Assembly: GCF_004114425.1 (NCBI RefSeq)
Contig: NZ_RDQF01000048.1
Coordinates: forward strand, 1 to 59,131
DNA: 59,131 nucleotides
Source of the DNA: Bradyrhizobium vignae
Lineage (GTDB): Bacteria > Pseudomonadota > Alphaproteobacteria > Rhizobiales > Xanthobacteraceae
Reading direction: 5' to 3'
Position numbers and translations under genes: made by a program. Positions 45,183 through 52,821 of this stretch are shown in pieces; the first letter of the stretch is position 1, and each line of letters opens with the position of its first letter. Under the pieces are notes generated by a model, which worked only from the letters and a program-made list of their open reading frames with translations, was not told the origin of the DNA and ran no database searches.

Positions 45183-45488
45183 TCAACCTTTCGTCTTGTG
45201 GAGAGCGGCGCCATCGCGAAGCGAGGGCGAGGAAACCGAATGTCTTCGCGCGTGGAAGGCAGGATCGGACGATGGCACGACCGGCGGACTATCCGGATAT
45301 GCATTGACTGCGATTTCGACGGCGTCCTTTGACCGCTTTCGAAGGCGGTAGAATGTGAGCTCCTGATCGAGCATGGGGCAGCGGAAGTGGACGACGGCTG
45401 TGTCCGGCAGACGGCAAAGTTCGTCGATGAGCTCGCCCACTGTGATGATCGGGGGGTGGTCGACGACCCTGTGATGATCCTTACGCAT
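45183..45488 (-). CDS. Hypothetical protein
   Basis: 101 residues. A GGAGGAG ribosome site lies at a good distance before the ATG at 45488. The sequence PPIITVGELIDELCRLPDTAVVHFRCPMLDQELTFYRLR reads like a folded small domain and the C-terminal 35 residues are low-complexity. No family recognised. It is convergent with TetR and upstream of nothing on its strand. Confidence 0.65.
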   Translation of the reverse strand: MRKDHHRVVDHPPIITVGELIDELCRLPDTAVVHFRCPMLDQELTFYRLRKRSKDAVEIAVNAYPDSPPVVPSSDPAFHARRHSVSSPSLRDGAALHKTKG

Positions 45489-45599
45489 GGCGATTTACTC
45501 CTCCACTCCACTACTAACCGGGGCTGGATAGCCTCCGTTCCATCCCACTCAGCAGATTTACGAGCGCCACCTCGCTCGCGGAATCCGTCAGCTCCGCTG

Positions 45600-46253
45600 C
45601 TAGATCCTCGTTAACCCACAGGTTGCGGCGAGCCGCACGAGCTGCGCATCCGTGCGCGCGCCGGTCTTCGACTTGATCAGATAGTGATAGTTCTGCACGG
45701 TCTTGACGCTGAGATTGAGATGGGTCGCGATCTGCTCGGTGGTGGCGCCGCCGGCGAACTGGCGCAGGATCTCGATCTCGCGCTCACCCAGCTGGTCCAG
45801 CACCGAGCCGGTTGGCGACAGGCTGTCCGCGGCGAGGACATGCGCGATGTCGTCGCTCATGGCGCGCTCGCCGCGCGCCACGCTGCGGATGGCGTGCACC
45901 ACGGCTGAGGGTTCGCTGCTCTTGGTGACGAAGCCGCTCGCGCCCGCGCCGAAGGCTGCCTTCACCAGCACAGCCTCGTTGTGCATGGTGAAGACCAGAA
46001 TCCGCGCTCGTGGGCTGCGCGCGCGGATGTTGCGGATCGCCTCGAGCCCGCTCGCGCCGGGCATCGAGATATCGAGTACGACCACATCAGGATCATGCGC
46101 CTTGAACGCGCCGTAGGCCTCCGCGGCGTTGTCGGCTTCCGCCACGACGTGCAGATCGCCCTGGCTCTCCAACACGCGCCGATAGCCTTGCCGCACGATC
46201 GGGTGGTCGTCGACCAGCAGCACGGAAATGCCTGTTGCTGCAACCTCGCTCAT
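45600..46253 (-). CDS. NarL/FixJ-type response regulator
   Basis: 217 residues. Receiver domain (about 8-125) with phospho-acceptor D61 in VVLDISMPGASG and the switch residues TMH and K in FVTKSSEPS. The C-terminal LuxR-type helix-turn-helix is LGEREIEILRQFAGGATTEQIATHLNLSVKTVQNY in order. Its start is 7 bases after the stop of the histidine kinase gene, so the two form a pair. It is likely to bind the control region between the kinase gene and the divergent channel gene. Confidence 0.95.
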   Translation of the reverse strand: MSEVAATGISVLLVDDHPIVRQGYRRVLESQGDLHVVAEADNAAEAYGAFKAHDPDVVVLDISMPGASGLEAIRNIRARSPRARILVFTMHNEAVLVKAAFGAGASGFVTKSSEPSAVVHAIRSVARGERAMSDDIAHVLAADSLSPTGSVLDQLGEREIEILRQFAGGATTEQIATHLNLSVKTVQNYHYLIKSKTGARTDAQLVRLAATCGLTRI

Positions 46254-46260
46254 TCCGGCC

Positions 46261-47631
46261 TCACGCAGCGAGCGGGATGGTGGCGGCAACGCTGAGGCCG
46301 CCGCGCGCAGGCATGATCGACAGCGATCCGCCGGCGGCCGTGACGCGCTCGCGGATGCCGGTCAGGCCGAAACCGGCCGATTGCGCGACGCGCTCCGCAT
46401 CGCCGCCGCCGTCGTCCTCGACGCGGATCAGCAGCGCACCGTCCTCGCCGGCACGCCGTTCGATGCGCAGACTGATCTCGTGCGCTGCACTGTGGCGCAG
46501 CGCGTTGGTCAGGCATTCCTGCGCGACACGATAGGCCGTGGTGGCGGCCGGGCCGCTGATGTCGGTGAGGTCGCCCCTGAGATCGAGCCGGATCGTCGGC
46601 CGTGCCGCGCTGTGCGAGCGCCAGCTGTCGACGAGATTGACGAGGCTGGCCTCGAGCCCGAGCTCCTCGGGCAGCGGATTGCGCAGCCGCTTCAGTGCAT
46701 CGCGAAGCGAAGCCATCAGATGATGCGTGGCCTGCGAGATCATGCGCGCATCCTGCGCGATCCCGGTGTCGCCGTTGTCCCTCGTGCTGGCTGTTTCGAT
46801 TGTGTTGGCGAAGGCGAGGATGGCGGAGAGATTCTGCCCGAACTCGTCGTGCAGCTCGCGGGCGAGCGCGCGGCGTTCGTCCTCGCGGATCTCGATCAAG
46901 CGCCGCGTCAGCGCGGCGCGCTGTTCGGTGGCTTCCTCCAGCCGGCCGCCGAGCTCGCCGACGGCGTTGCCGATCATCGCCAGCTCCATCGAGCGGAAGC
47001 GCGGCAGCTTGGTGCGATACTGTCCGCGCGCCATGCGCTGCAATGCAGTGACGATCGCACGCGCCGGCGCCAGCGCATGTGCGATCGCGAGCGAGGCCAG
47101 CAGCGCGATTGCCGCCGCCATCAACAGCGCGACGTCGATCACGTTGAGGATGTACTCCCACGCCAGCGAGATGGCCGCGGCGCCGTCCGGCGTCGCCACC
47201 ACCGTCCCGGCGGCCGCCGCGCGCGGGCTGACGGGCCGTACCACCTCGGCGTGGCTGCCGAGGAAGGTGGGTACAATGGCGGCGAACCAGCGCGGCGGCG
47301 TCTTGCCCAGCCCCTCGCTCTGGCCGCAGAGCGGCTTCTCGAACGCGGCGGCCGGCTGGAACTCGACGCAGACGCCGGGCGAGATCAGCTTCATCGTCTC
47401 CAGCGTGCGCCAATCTGGAACCGGCAAAAGGTGCTCGCGCGCTCTGCTGCTGCGCAACAAAAGCTCACGCCAATACAGCGCCTGGAGCGCCTGCGCGACC
47501 CGCTGCGCCGAGGCCGCAGTCGCCCGATCGACGCTGCGATAGGCGTCGAACGTGGCCCACACGGTTGCAGCTCCGAGGCAGAGCACGACGATGAGCAGCA
47601 GACGGGCGACAAGCTGAAGCACGAGGCGCAT
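46261..47631 (-). CDS. Sensor histidine kinase, HisKA_3 (NarX/UhpB) type
   Basis: 456 residues from the ATG at 47631. A first membrane helix (about 5-25), a periplasmic sensor domain of about 125 residues with two cysteines (PGVCVEFQP, KPLCGQS), a second helix (about 165-190), HAMP-like linker, HisKA_3 with phospho-acceptor H261 in ALARELHDEFGQNLSAI, and a HATPase_c domain (QECLTNALRHSAAHEIS, VEDDGGG, GFGLTGIRERV). Partner is the response regulator just downstream. It is divergent from the channel/phosphatase/kinase cluster with 200 bases between. The signal is unknown. Confidence 0.93.
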   Translation of the reverse strand: MRLVLQLVARLLLIVVLCLGAATVWATFDAYRSVDRATAASAQRVAQALQALYWRELLLRSSRAREHLLPVPDWRTLETMKLISPGVCVEFQPAAAFEKPLCGQSEGLGKTPPRWFAAIVPTFLGSHAEVVRPVSPRAAAAGTVVATPDGAAAISLAWEYILNVIDVALLMAAAIALLASLAIAHALAPARAIVTALQRMARGQYRTKLPRFRSMELAMIGNAVGELGGRLEEATEQRAALTRRLIEIREDERRALARELHDEFGQNLSAILAFANTIETASTRDNGDTGIAQDARMISQATHHLMASLRDALKRLRNPLPEELGLEASLVNLVDSWRSHSAARPTIRLDLRGDLTDISGPAATTAYRVAQECLTNALRHSAAHEISLRIERRAGEDGALLIRVEDDGGGDAERVAQSAGFGLTGIRERVTAAGGSLSIMPARGGLSVAATIPLAA

Positions 47632-47701
47632 GCGATCATCCCCGACGTTTGGTAAGGTCAGCCTAACAACGCCGCCGCGCCTTGCCAATTGCAGGGAACG
47701 C

Positions 47702-47733
47702 CCGGGCTGCAGCTCGGGCAAATTTCCCGAGCC
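47702..47733. promoter_or_regulatory. Overlapping palindromes in the shared control region
   Basis: 47702-47721 is a 20-base palindrome with one mismatched pair (GCCCGGGCTGCAGCTCGGGC). CTCGGG (47715-47720) also pairs with CCCGAG (47728-47733). The region lies between the divergent kinase and channel genes and is a candidate site for the response regulator. Inference only. Confidence 0.45.
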
Positions 47734-47830
47734 GGATTGGGCATGGGTCTTTGGACCGGGCGCGGCGTCTTTGATCTAATCGGGCAGGAATCTTTACAGG
47801 CCAATCGTTGCGAGCGAGGAGCGGTGCAGC

Positions 47831-48601
47831 ATGAGTTCGATGACGATTGGACCAATCCCGAGCCAGGCTGCCGATCCATCCGAGCGCAGCGCGCTGCTGT
47901 TCTGGATGATCTTCACCGGACTGTCGATCTTCGCCGTCGTGCTGTTGTGGCGCTTCGGCCTGATCCATCTGATGTTGACTTCGGACCGCACCTACATCTC
48001 GAGCGTCATCGCGGTGCTCTATGTCGTCACCTGCGGCCACTGCTTCCTGCGGACGCGGGCGATCGCGCGCGAAGGGGCGGCCGCGCGGCGTTGCCGCGCG
48101 GTGCTGTCGGCGACCGGTGGCAGCAAGGCGCTCGATGCGAGCGCGGCGGGGCTACCACGCGGTCTGGTGCGCGATCACATCGAGAGCCTCTTGACGAAGG
48201 CTGCTGCCCAGGACTATCGCCCGGTCGATCAGACGCTGCTGCTGCGGACGCTCGCCGATCGCTTGCGCGGCTCCAACGGATTCGGGGCCTTCGTCTCGGA
48301 CACGCTGATGAAGCTCGGCCTGCTCGGCACCATCATCGGCTTCATCATCATGCTGGCGCCGATCGCAGGGCTGGATGCCGCCGACAAGGTCGCGATGCGC
48401 TCCTCGATGGGCTTGATGAGCGACGGCATGGCGGTTGCGATGTACACGACGCTCGCCGGCCTCGTCGGCTCGATCCTGGTCCGCATCCAGTACTACATGC
48501 TGGACGCCGCGACCCAGCGGGTGTTCTCGGACGCGGTGGTGCTGACCGAGACGTACGTGACGCCGGTGCTGGAGCGCAAGGGTTCTGGTGCGCGGTCATG
48601 A
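47831..48601 (+). CDS. MotA/TolQ/ExbB-type proton channel protein
   Basis: 256 residues. Membrane helices at about 22-50, 54-76, 158-182 and 197-222, with a cytoplasmic stretch between the second and third. The family hallmarks are in helices three and four: KLGLLGTIIGFIIMLAPIAG and GMAVAMYTTLAGLVGSI, which align with the GLLGT and TTxxGL motifs of ExbB/TolQ/MotA. These proteins form a proton-driven pentamer around a dimer of an ExbD-like partner. The next gene, overlapping by four bases (ATGA), has the ExbD layout. The cluster has no TonB, OmpA-like or helicase gene. Function unknown. Confidence 0.82.
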   Translation: MSSMTIGPIPSQAADPSERSALLFWMIFTGLSIFAVVLLWRFGLIHLMLTSDRTYISSVIAVLYVVTCGHCFLRTRAIAREGAAARRCRAVLSATGGSKALDASAAGLPRGLVRDHIESLLTKAAAQDYRPVDQTLLLRTLADRLRGSNGFGAFVSDTLMKLGLLGTIIGFIIMLAPIAGLDAADKVAMRSSMGLMSDGMAVAMYTTLAGLVGSILVRIQYYMLDAATQRVFSDAVVLTETYVTPVLERKGSGARS

Positions 48602-49284
48602 TCGATGATTTCGGCCTCTATCCGCGTGAGGAGGCGTTCGATCCTCTGGGCGTGATGCTGTTCAAGGCGCTGCAGGTGATCGCGTTCCTGTTTTTCCTGG
48701 CGTTGCTCGCGGTGTCCCCGGATGCCAAGGACGGCAAGATCGACTCCAAGGCGGAGTTCATGATCACGCTGGACTGGCCGGACAATCACCCCGACGATCT
48801 CGACCTGTTCGTGCAGGATCCCGCGGGCAACATCGCCTGGTATCGCCACCGCGAGGCCGGCTTCCTCACGCTCGACCGCGACGACCGCGGCGGCGCCAAC
48901 GACTTCATCATGGTCGCCGGCAAGAAGATCGCCTCGCCGATCCGCGAGGAGATCGTCACGGTGCGCGGCATCCTCGCCGGCGAATACACCGTCAACGTCT
49001 CGCATTTCGTCGCCACCACGGGCGAGCCCGTGACGGCCAATGTGAAGGTGCAGAAGCTCAATCCGACCGCGCAGGTGATCTTCGACAACAAGTTCACGCT
49101 GGACCACACCGGCGACGAGAAGACCGCGGTCAGATTCCGCATCGATGCGGAAGGCAAGGTCGTAAATGTCGATCAGCGGCCGAAATCGCTGCTGGAGACG
49201 TTCCGCAGCAGCTGGCGCAACGGCGCCGACGTCGACCCCAAGACCGGTGTGAGCAGGAACGCTGTGAGGGTGCGCCGTGAGTAA
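48598..49284 (+). CDS. Membrane-anchored protein with ExbD-like layout and a beta-type extracytoplasmic domain
   Basis: 228 residues. A short cytoplasmic N-terminus with Asp16 (EEAFDPLGVML) leads into one membrane helix (about 19-41, ALQVIAFLFFLALLAV). The rest is outside: MITLDWPDNHPDDLDLFVQDP, GGANDFIMV and GEYTVNVSHF look like the beta-sandwich of DUF2135/vWA-linked proteins, where DxDLxVxDPxG is typical. ExbD, TolR and MotB have the same topology with an essential Asp at the helix; here the Asp lies just before the helix. The start at 48598 overlaps the channel gene by ATGA, and the end overlaps the next gene by 8 bases. Partner role is inferred. Confidence 0.72.
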   Translation: MIDDFGLYPREEAFDPLGVMLFKALQVIAFLFFLALLAVSPDAKDGKIDSKAEFMITLDWPDNHPDDLDLFVQDPAGNIAWYRHREAGFLTLDRDDRGGANDFIMVAGKKIASPIREEIVTVRGILAGEYTVNVSHFVATTGEPVTANVKVQKLNPTAQVIFDNKFTLDHTGDEKTAVRFRIDAEGKVVNVDQRPKSLLETFRSSWRNGADVDPKTGVSRNAVRVRRE

Positions 49285-49882
49285 TCCGCAAACGGTCATC
49301 CTGACGCTGTCGGTCGCTTATGCCGTCATCGGCGCGCTGCTGCTGGTCGTGTTGGTCTATGCGCGGCTCCACTGGTCGTTGAAGGCGGTCGCCGTGGTCG
49401 TGACCAGCGCGTTCTACGTCGTCAGCTTCACTGAAATGCGCGGGCTGCTCGGCTGGGCCAGCTCCGACCGGCTGCCTGTCACCTTCAAGCTGCTGAAGGC
49501 GCGCATCGTCGAGCCGCATTCGCTTCAGGGCGATCCCGGCTCGATCTATCTTTGGGTCGAGGCGTTGGACGAGGACAATCGCCCGAGCGGCATCCCGCGC
49601 GCCTTTCGGGTGCCCTACGATGACCGGCTGGCCGACAAGACCCACGCCGCGGAGAACGAGATCGCGGCGGGTCATCCGCAAGGCGGGCGCGCGGCGGATT
49701 TCGGCGGCGGCGACGGCAGCCTGATCGACATGGTCCGGGAATATGTGACGCCGAAGACCATTCTGGAGACCAGCGGCGGCGATTCCTCGACCGGCGAGTT
49801 CAATGCCCCGCCCGCCGGTGCGCAAGGCGCCGTCTTCACGCCGCTGCCGCCACCCCGGATGCCGCCGAAGGACGAGCAGTAG
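49277..49882 (+). CDS. Hypothetical membrane protein of the channel cluster
   Basis: 201 residues from a GTG at 49277 within the end of the previous gene. Two hydrophobic segments (about 8-30 and 34-51) are followed by a soluble part with VTFKLLKARIVEPHSLQGDPGSIYLWVEALDED, which may be a small beta domain, and a Pro-rich tail ending PLPPPRMPP. No family recognised. Its overlap with the anchor protein implies coupled synthesis, so it may be a third member of the channel complex. Confidence 0.7.
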   Translation: MSNPQTVILTLSVAYAVIGALLLVVLVYARLHWSLKAVAVVVTSAFYVVSFTEMRGLLGWASSDRLPVTFKLLKARIVEPHSLQGDPGSIYLWVEALDEDNRPSGIPRAFRVPYDDRLADKTHAAENEIAAGHPQGGRAADFGGGDGSLIDMVREYVTPKTILETSGGDSSTGEFNAPPAGAQGAVFTPLPPPRMPPKDEQ

Positions 49883-49999
49883 GCCTTTCACCATCAATGC
49901 AGGGCAGCGCTGGTAAACGGCCCAGTGCTGGCGCATCTTCTTGACCTCCCTCAATTTGGCCTTATCGGCTTCCAATAAGAATTTGAGGGTGGAGGGTGC

Positions 50000-50740
50000 G
50001 TGCTTCTCGCTGTCTTCTCGGATATCCACGGTAACCGGCAGGCGTTCGAGGCCTGCCTGAAGCTTGCCCGCGCCAAGGGGGCGGAGCGGTTCGTCTTGCT
50101 CGGCGATTTCGTCGGCTATGGTGCCGATCCGGAATGGGTGGTGGATACGGCGATGGAGCTGGTTGCGCAGGGCGCCATCGCGGTGCGCGGCAATCACGAC
50201 CAGGCGGTCAATTCCTCGGCCGAGACCATGAACGCGGAGGCGCAGATTGCGATCGAATGGACCCGCGGCCGCCTCGACGCCGCCCAGCGGCGATTCCTGG
50301 CCGAATTGCCGATGCAGGTAGCGGACGGCGATCGCCTGTTCGTGCACTCGGAGGCCTCCAGCCCGCAGCGCTGGCATTACGTGCGCTCGACGGCGGATGC
50401 GGCCAAGAGCCTGATCTCGACGCCCGCCCATGTCACCTTCTGCGGCCACATCCACCGTCCGGCGCTCTATTCGATGTCGGTGACGGCGAAGATGTCGAGC
50501 CTCGTGCCCAAGACCGATGTCTCGGTGCCGCTGCTGCGTGGACGGCAATGGCTGGCGGTGCTCGGCTCGGTCGGCCAGCCCCGCGACGGCGATCCGTCGG
50601 CGGCCTTCGTGCTGTTCGACACGGTGTCGTGCCAGATCACCTATTGCCGCGCGCCCTATGATATCGAGACGGCCGCGAGCCGGATCCGCCAGAACGGCCT
50701 GCCGCACTGGCTGGCCGACCGGCTATCGCAGGGACGCTAG
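50000..50740 (+). CDS. Calcineurin-type metallophosphoesterase
   Basis: 246 residues from a GTG at 50000 with GGAGGG upstream. The metal site is complete: FSDIHGN, LLGDFVGYGADP, GNHDQAV, and later the CGHIHRPA motif. It is of the YfcE/MJ0936-like group (GSVGQPRDGDP near the end is typical), usually phosphodiesterases or protein phosphatases of small size. A Ser/Thr kinase gene starts 6 bases after its stop, so the natural guess is an opposing pair. In the 117-base gap upstream, CCCTCAA can pair with TTGAGGG or with the ribosome site. Confidence 0.9.
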   Translation: MLLAVFSDIHGNRQAFEACLKLARAKGAERFVLLGDFVGYGADPEWVVDTAMELVAQGAIAVRGNHDQAVNSSAETMNAEAQIAIEWTRGRLDAAQRRFLAELPMQVADGDRLFVHSEASSPQRWHYVRSTADAAKSLISTPAHVTFCGHIHRPALYSMSVTAKMSSLVPKTDVSVPLLRGRQWLAVLGSVGQPRDGDPSAAFVLFDTVSCQITYCRAPYDIETAASRIRQNGLPHWLADRLSQGR

Positions 50741-50746
50741 AGGCCG

Positions 50747-52177
50747 ATGCCGAAACCCCTGGTCAGGTCAGGCGCGGTGATCGACGGTTACACGATCGGC
50801 GAATGCGTGCATGCCGGCGGCATGGCGACGCTGTGGACCGTCACCCATCCCGGCATCGACGTGCCCTTGCTGATGAAGATCCCGCGGGTGTCTGAGGGCG
50901 AGGACCCCGCCGCGATCGTCTCCTTCGAGATGGAGATGATGATTCTGCCGCGGCTCGCCGGGCCACATGTGCCTGCGTGTTTCGGCACCGGCGATTTCGC
51001 GCACCAGGCCTATGTCGTGATCGAGCGCATCTCCGGGACCACGCTCTACAAGCGGCTGCCCGACCTGCCGCTGCCGTATGACGAGGCGCGGCAGCTCGTT
51101 GCGAAGATCGCGACCGCGCTCGCCGACCTGCACCGGCAGAACGTGATCCATCACGACATCAAGCCGAGCAGCATCATGTTCCGCGAGAGCGGCGAGGCGG
51201 TGCTGATCGACTACGGCCTCTCGCATCATAACCATCTGCCTGATCTGTTGCAGGAGGAGTTCCGCCTGCCTTACGGCACCGCGCCCTATATGGCGCCTGA
51301 GCGGCTGCTCGGGGTGCGCGACGACCCGCGCAGCGACCTGTTCTCGCTCGGCGTGCTGCTCTATTTCTTCACCACGGGCGAGCGTCCGTTCGGTGAGGGC
51401 GAGACCTTGCGCGCGATGCGGCGCCGGCTGTGGCGCGATCCGCATCCGCCGCGCGCGCTTCGCGCCGACTATCCGCCCTGGCTCCAGGAAGTCGTGCTGC
51501 GCTGTCTGGAGATCGAGCCGGTGTGGCGCTATCCGACGGCATCCCAACTCGCTTTCGATCTCGCCCATCCGGACCAGGTCAAGCTCACCGCGCGCGCGGA
51601 GCGGCTGAACCGTGACCCCTTAGGCGTTGTGTGGCGGCGCCGCTTCAATCAGGGCGTCATGCAGCCGCGTGCGAAATCGGACGTCGCGGCGCAGATCGCG
51701 TCGAGCCCAATCCTCGCCGTGGCGCTCGATACGGTGGAAGGCACACCGGAGCTGAACGAGGCTCTGCGCGTGACGACCGAGCGCATTCTCGCCACGCTGC
51801 CCTCGGCGCGGCTTGCCTGCCTCAACGTGCTCAAGCTGAACCGCATCGCGATCGATCGGACGCTCGACGAGCAGGGCTCCAACAAGCATATCGACCGCCT
51901 GGTCGCGCTCCGGCATTGGGCGACGCCGCTCAAGCTGGACGAGAGCCGGCTGTCGGTTCATGTGCTGGAAGCCATCGATCCCGCCGCCGCGATCCTGGAG
52001 TTCGCCGAGGCGAACCAGGTCGACCACGTCATCATCGGCGCGCGGCAGAGCTCGTTCAGGCGCACGCTGCTCGGCAGCGTCTCCGCCAAGGTGGCCTCGG
52101 AGGCGACCTGCACCGTCACCGTGGTGCGGCCGCCGCGGATGGCTGGGGACGCTGGCGGGTCAGAAATGGCGGGTTAG
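50747..52177 (+). CDS. Ser/Thr protein kinase fused to a universal stress protein domain
   Basis: 476 residues. Kinase domain about 12-285: Gly-rich loop VHAGGMATLW, Lys44 (LLMKIPRV), helix-C Glu, catalytic loop HHDIKPSS with D137 and K139, metal motif DYG at D155, and APE in YMAPERL. Two oddities: the usual catalytic-loop Asn is Ser142, and DFG is DYG. The C-terminal part (about 305-465) ends in the UspA nucleotide-binding pattern GARQSSFRRTLLGSVSAKV and TCTVTVVRP. The fusion suggests that the kinase is governed by ATP or stress through the Usp domain (inference). It is the last gene of the channel cluster, right behind the phosphoesterase. Confidence 0.9.
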   Translation: MPKPLVRSGAVIDGYTIGECVHAGGMATLWTVTHPGIDVPLLMKIPRVSEGEDPAAIVSFEMEMMILPRLAGPHVPACFGTGDFAHQAYVVIERISGTTLYKRLPDLPLPYDEARQLVAKIATALADLHRQNVIHHDIKPSSIMFRESGEAVLIDYGLSHHNHLPDLLQEEFRLPYGTAPYMAPERLLGVRDDPRSDLFSLGVLLYFFTTGERPFGEGETLRAMRRRLWRDPHPPRALRADYPPWLQEVVLRCLEIEPVWRYPTASQLAFDLAHPDQVKLTARAERLNRDPLGVVWRRRFNQGVMQPRAKSDVAAQIASSPILAVALDTVEGTPELNEALRVTTERILATLPSARLACLNVLKLNRIAIDRTLDEQGSNKHIDRLVALRHWATPLKLDESRLSVHVLEAIDPAAAILEFAEANQVDHVIIGARQSSFRRTLLGSVSAKVASEATCTVTVVRPPRMAGDAGGSEMAG

Positions 52178-52201
52178 GCCGTCTGACGTCCTGCGCGTGG
52201 A

Positions 52202-52372
52202 TCAGGCCGCTTGCTTGCGGCGGATTGGCCAGGAGAATTGCGGGCCGGGATCGCCGTGATCCGCGCTGCCAAAATACTGGATGATCTCGCGGCAGGGCTC
52301 GCAACTGAACAGGGTGTGCGACGCGGACCCCTTGGTCATTTCCTTCAGGCAGTTCGGGCAATGCGGTTTCAT
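52202..52372 (-). CDS. Small zinc-ribbon protein
   Basis: 56 residues starting MKPHCPNCLKEM. Two CxxC pairs (HCPNC and SCEPC) spaced about 19 apart would hold one zinc. A longer in-frame start at 52474 adds unlike sequence and is less likely. Function unknown; such ribbons bind nucleic acid or proteins. Convergent with the kinase gene. Confidence 0.65.
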   Translation of the reverse strand: MKPHCPNCLKEMTKGSASHTLFSCEPCREIIQYFGSADHGDPGPQFSWPIRRKQAA

Positions 52373-52516
52373 GGGACGGTCCGGGAAAAAGGATTCTGAG
52401 TGTCGGCCTGCGTGGCGAGGTCGGCCGAAGAAATAAAATCGAGGCTGGGATGCGGGCGGCGTGGAATGCGGCACCTGCGCTTCGGCTAACGCTTCACAGG
52501 TGCAAGCTGCATGGCA

Positions 52517-52660
52517 TCATCCCCGGCGGCGATGAAGGTGGATGATGCGGGCAAAGGATGCGGCCTTTACCGGTCGCGCCACGTAGAGGCTGCGAGCTGC
52601 AATCGCTGCATTGAACCCGAACCACAACGCTACGGCAGTCCAAATCAGGGTCGTCGTCAT
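52517..52660 (-). CDS. Small single-span membrane protein
   Basis: 47 residues. The ATG at 52660 has GGGAG upstream. The peptide starts MTTTLIWTAVALWFGFNAA, continuing through a hydrophobic helix to IAARSLYVARPVKAASFARI and a basic tail. One membrane helix with the basic side inside is expected. No family recognised. Confidence 0.55.
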   Translation of the reverse strand: MTTTLIWTAVALWFGFNAAIAARSLYVARPVKAASFARIIHLHRRRG

Positions 52661-52821
52661 GATGTGCTCCCGTCAAAAGCAGGCAGGATCACTTGCGATG
52701 ATTTGCGCGAATCAGTGAAGTCCGGATGAGTACGGATCAGGATTGCAATTTTAACCTTTGCGCGCTGCAGCACCCGCAAATGCCACGGGTCATCTGCATC
52801 CGCTGTGTCGCTCGATCCAGA

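Noticed and set aside
46250..47413. 387-codon frame overlapping the histidine kinase
   Set aside because: Same strand, other frame; Arg-rich without any motif, while the kinase frame has full HisKA_3 and ATPase motifs.
47689..48597. Extension of the anchored protein upstream in frame
   Set aside because: The frame is open but the sequence is the shadow of the channel gene; the ATG at 48598 gives a sensible topology and the ATGA overlap.
47831..52177. Zorya-type defence system
   Set aside because: A MotA-like protein is present, but there is no ZorB-like OmpA domain, no helicase and no nuclease. The anchor and the kinase/phosphatase do not match Zorya.
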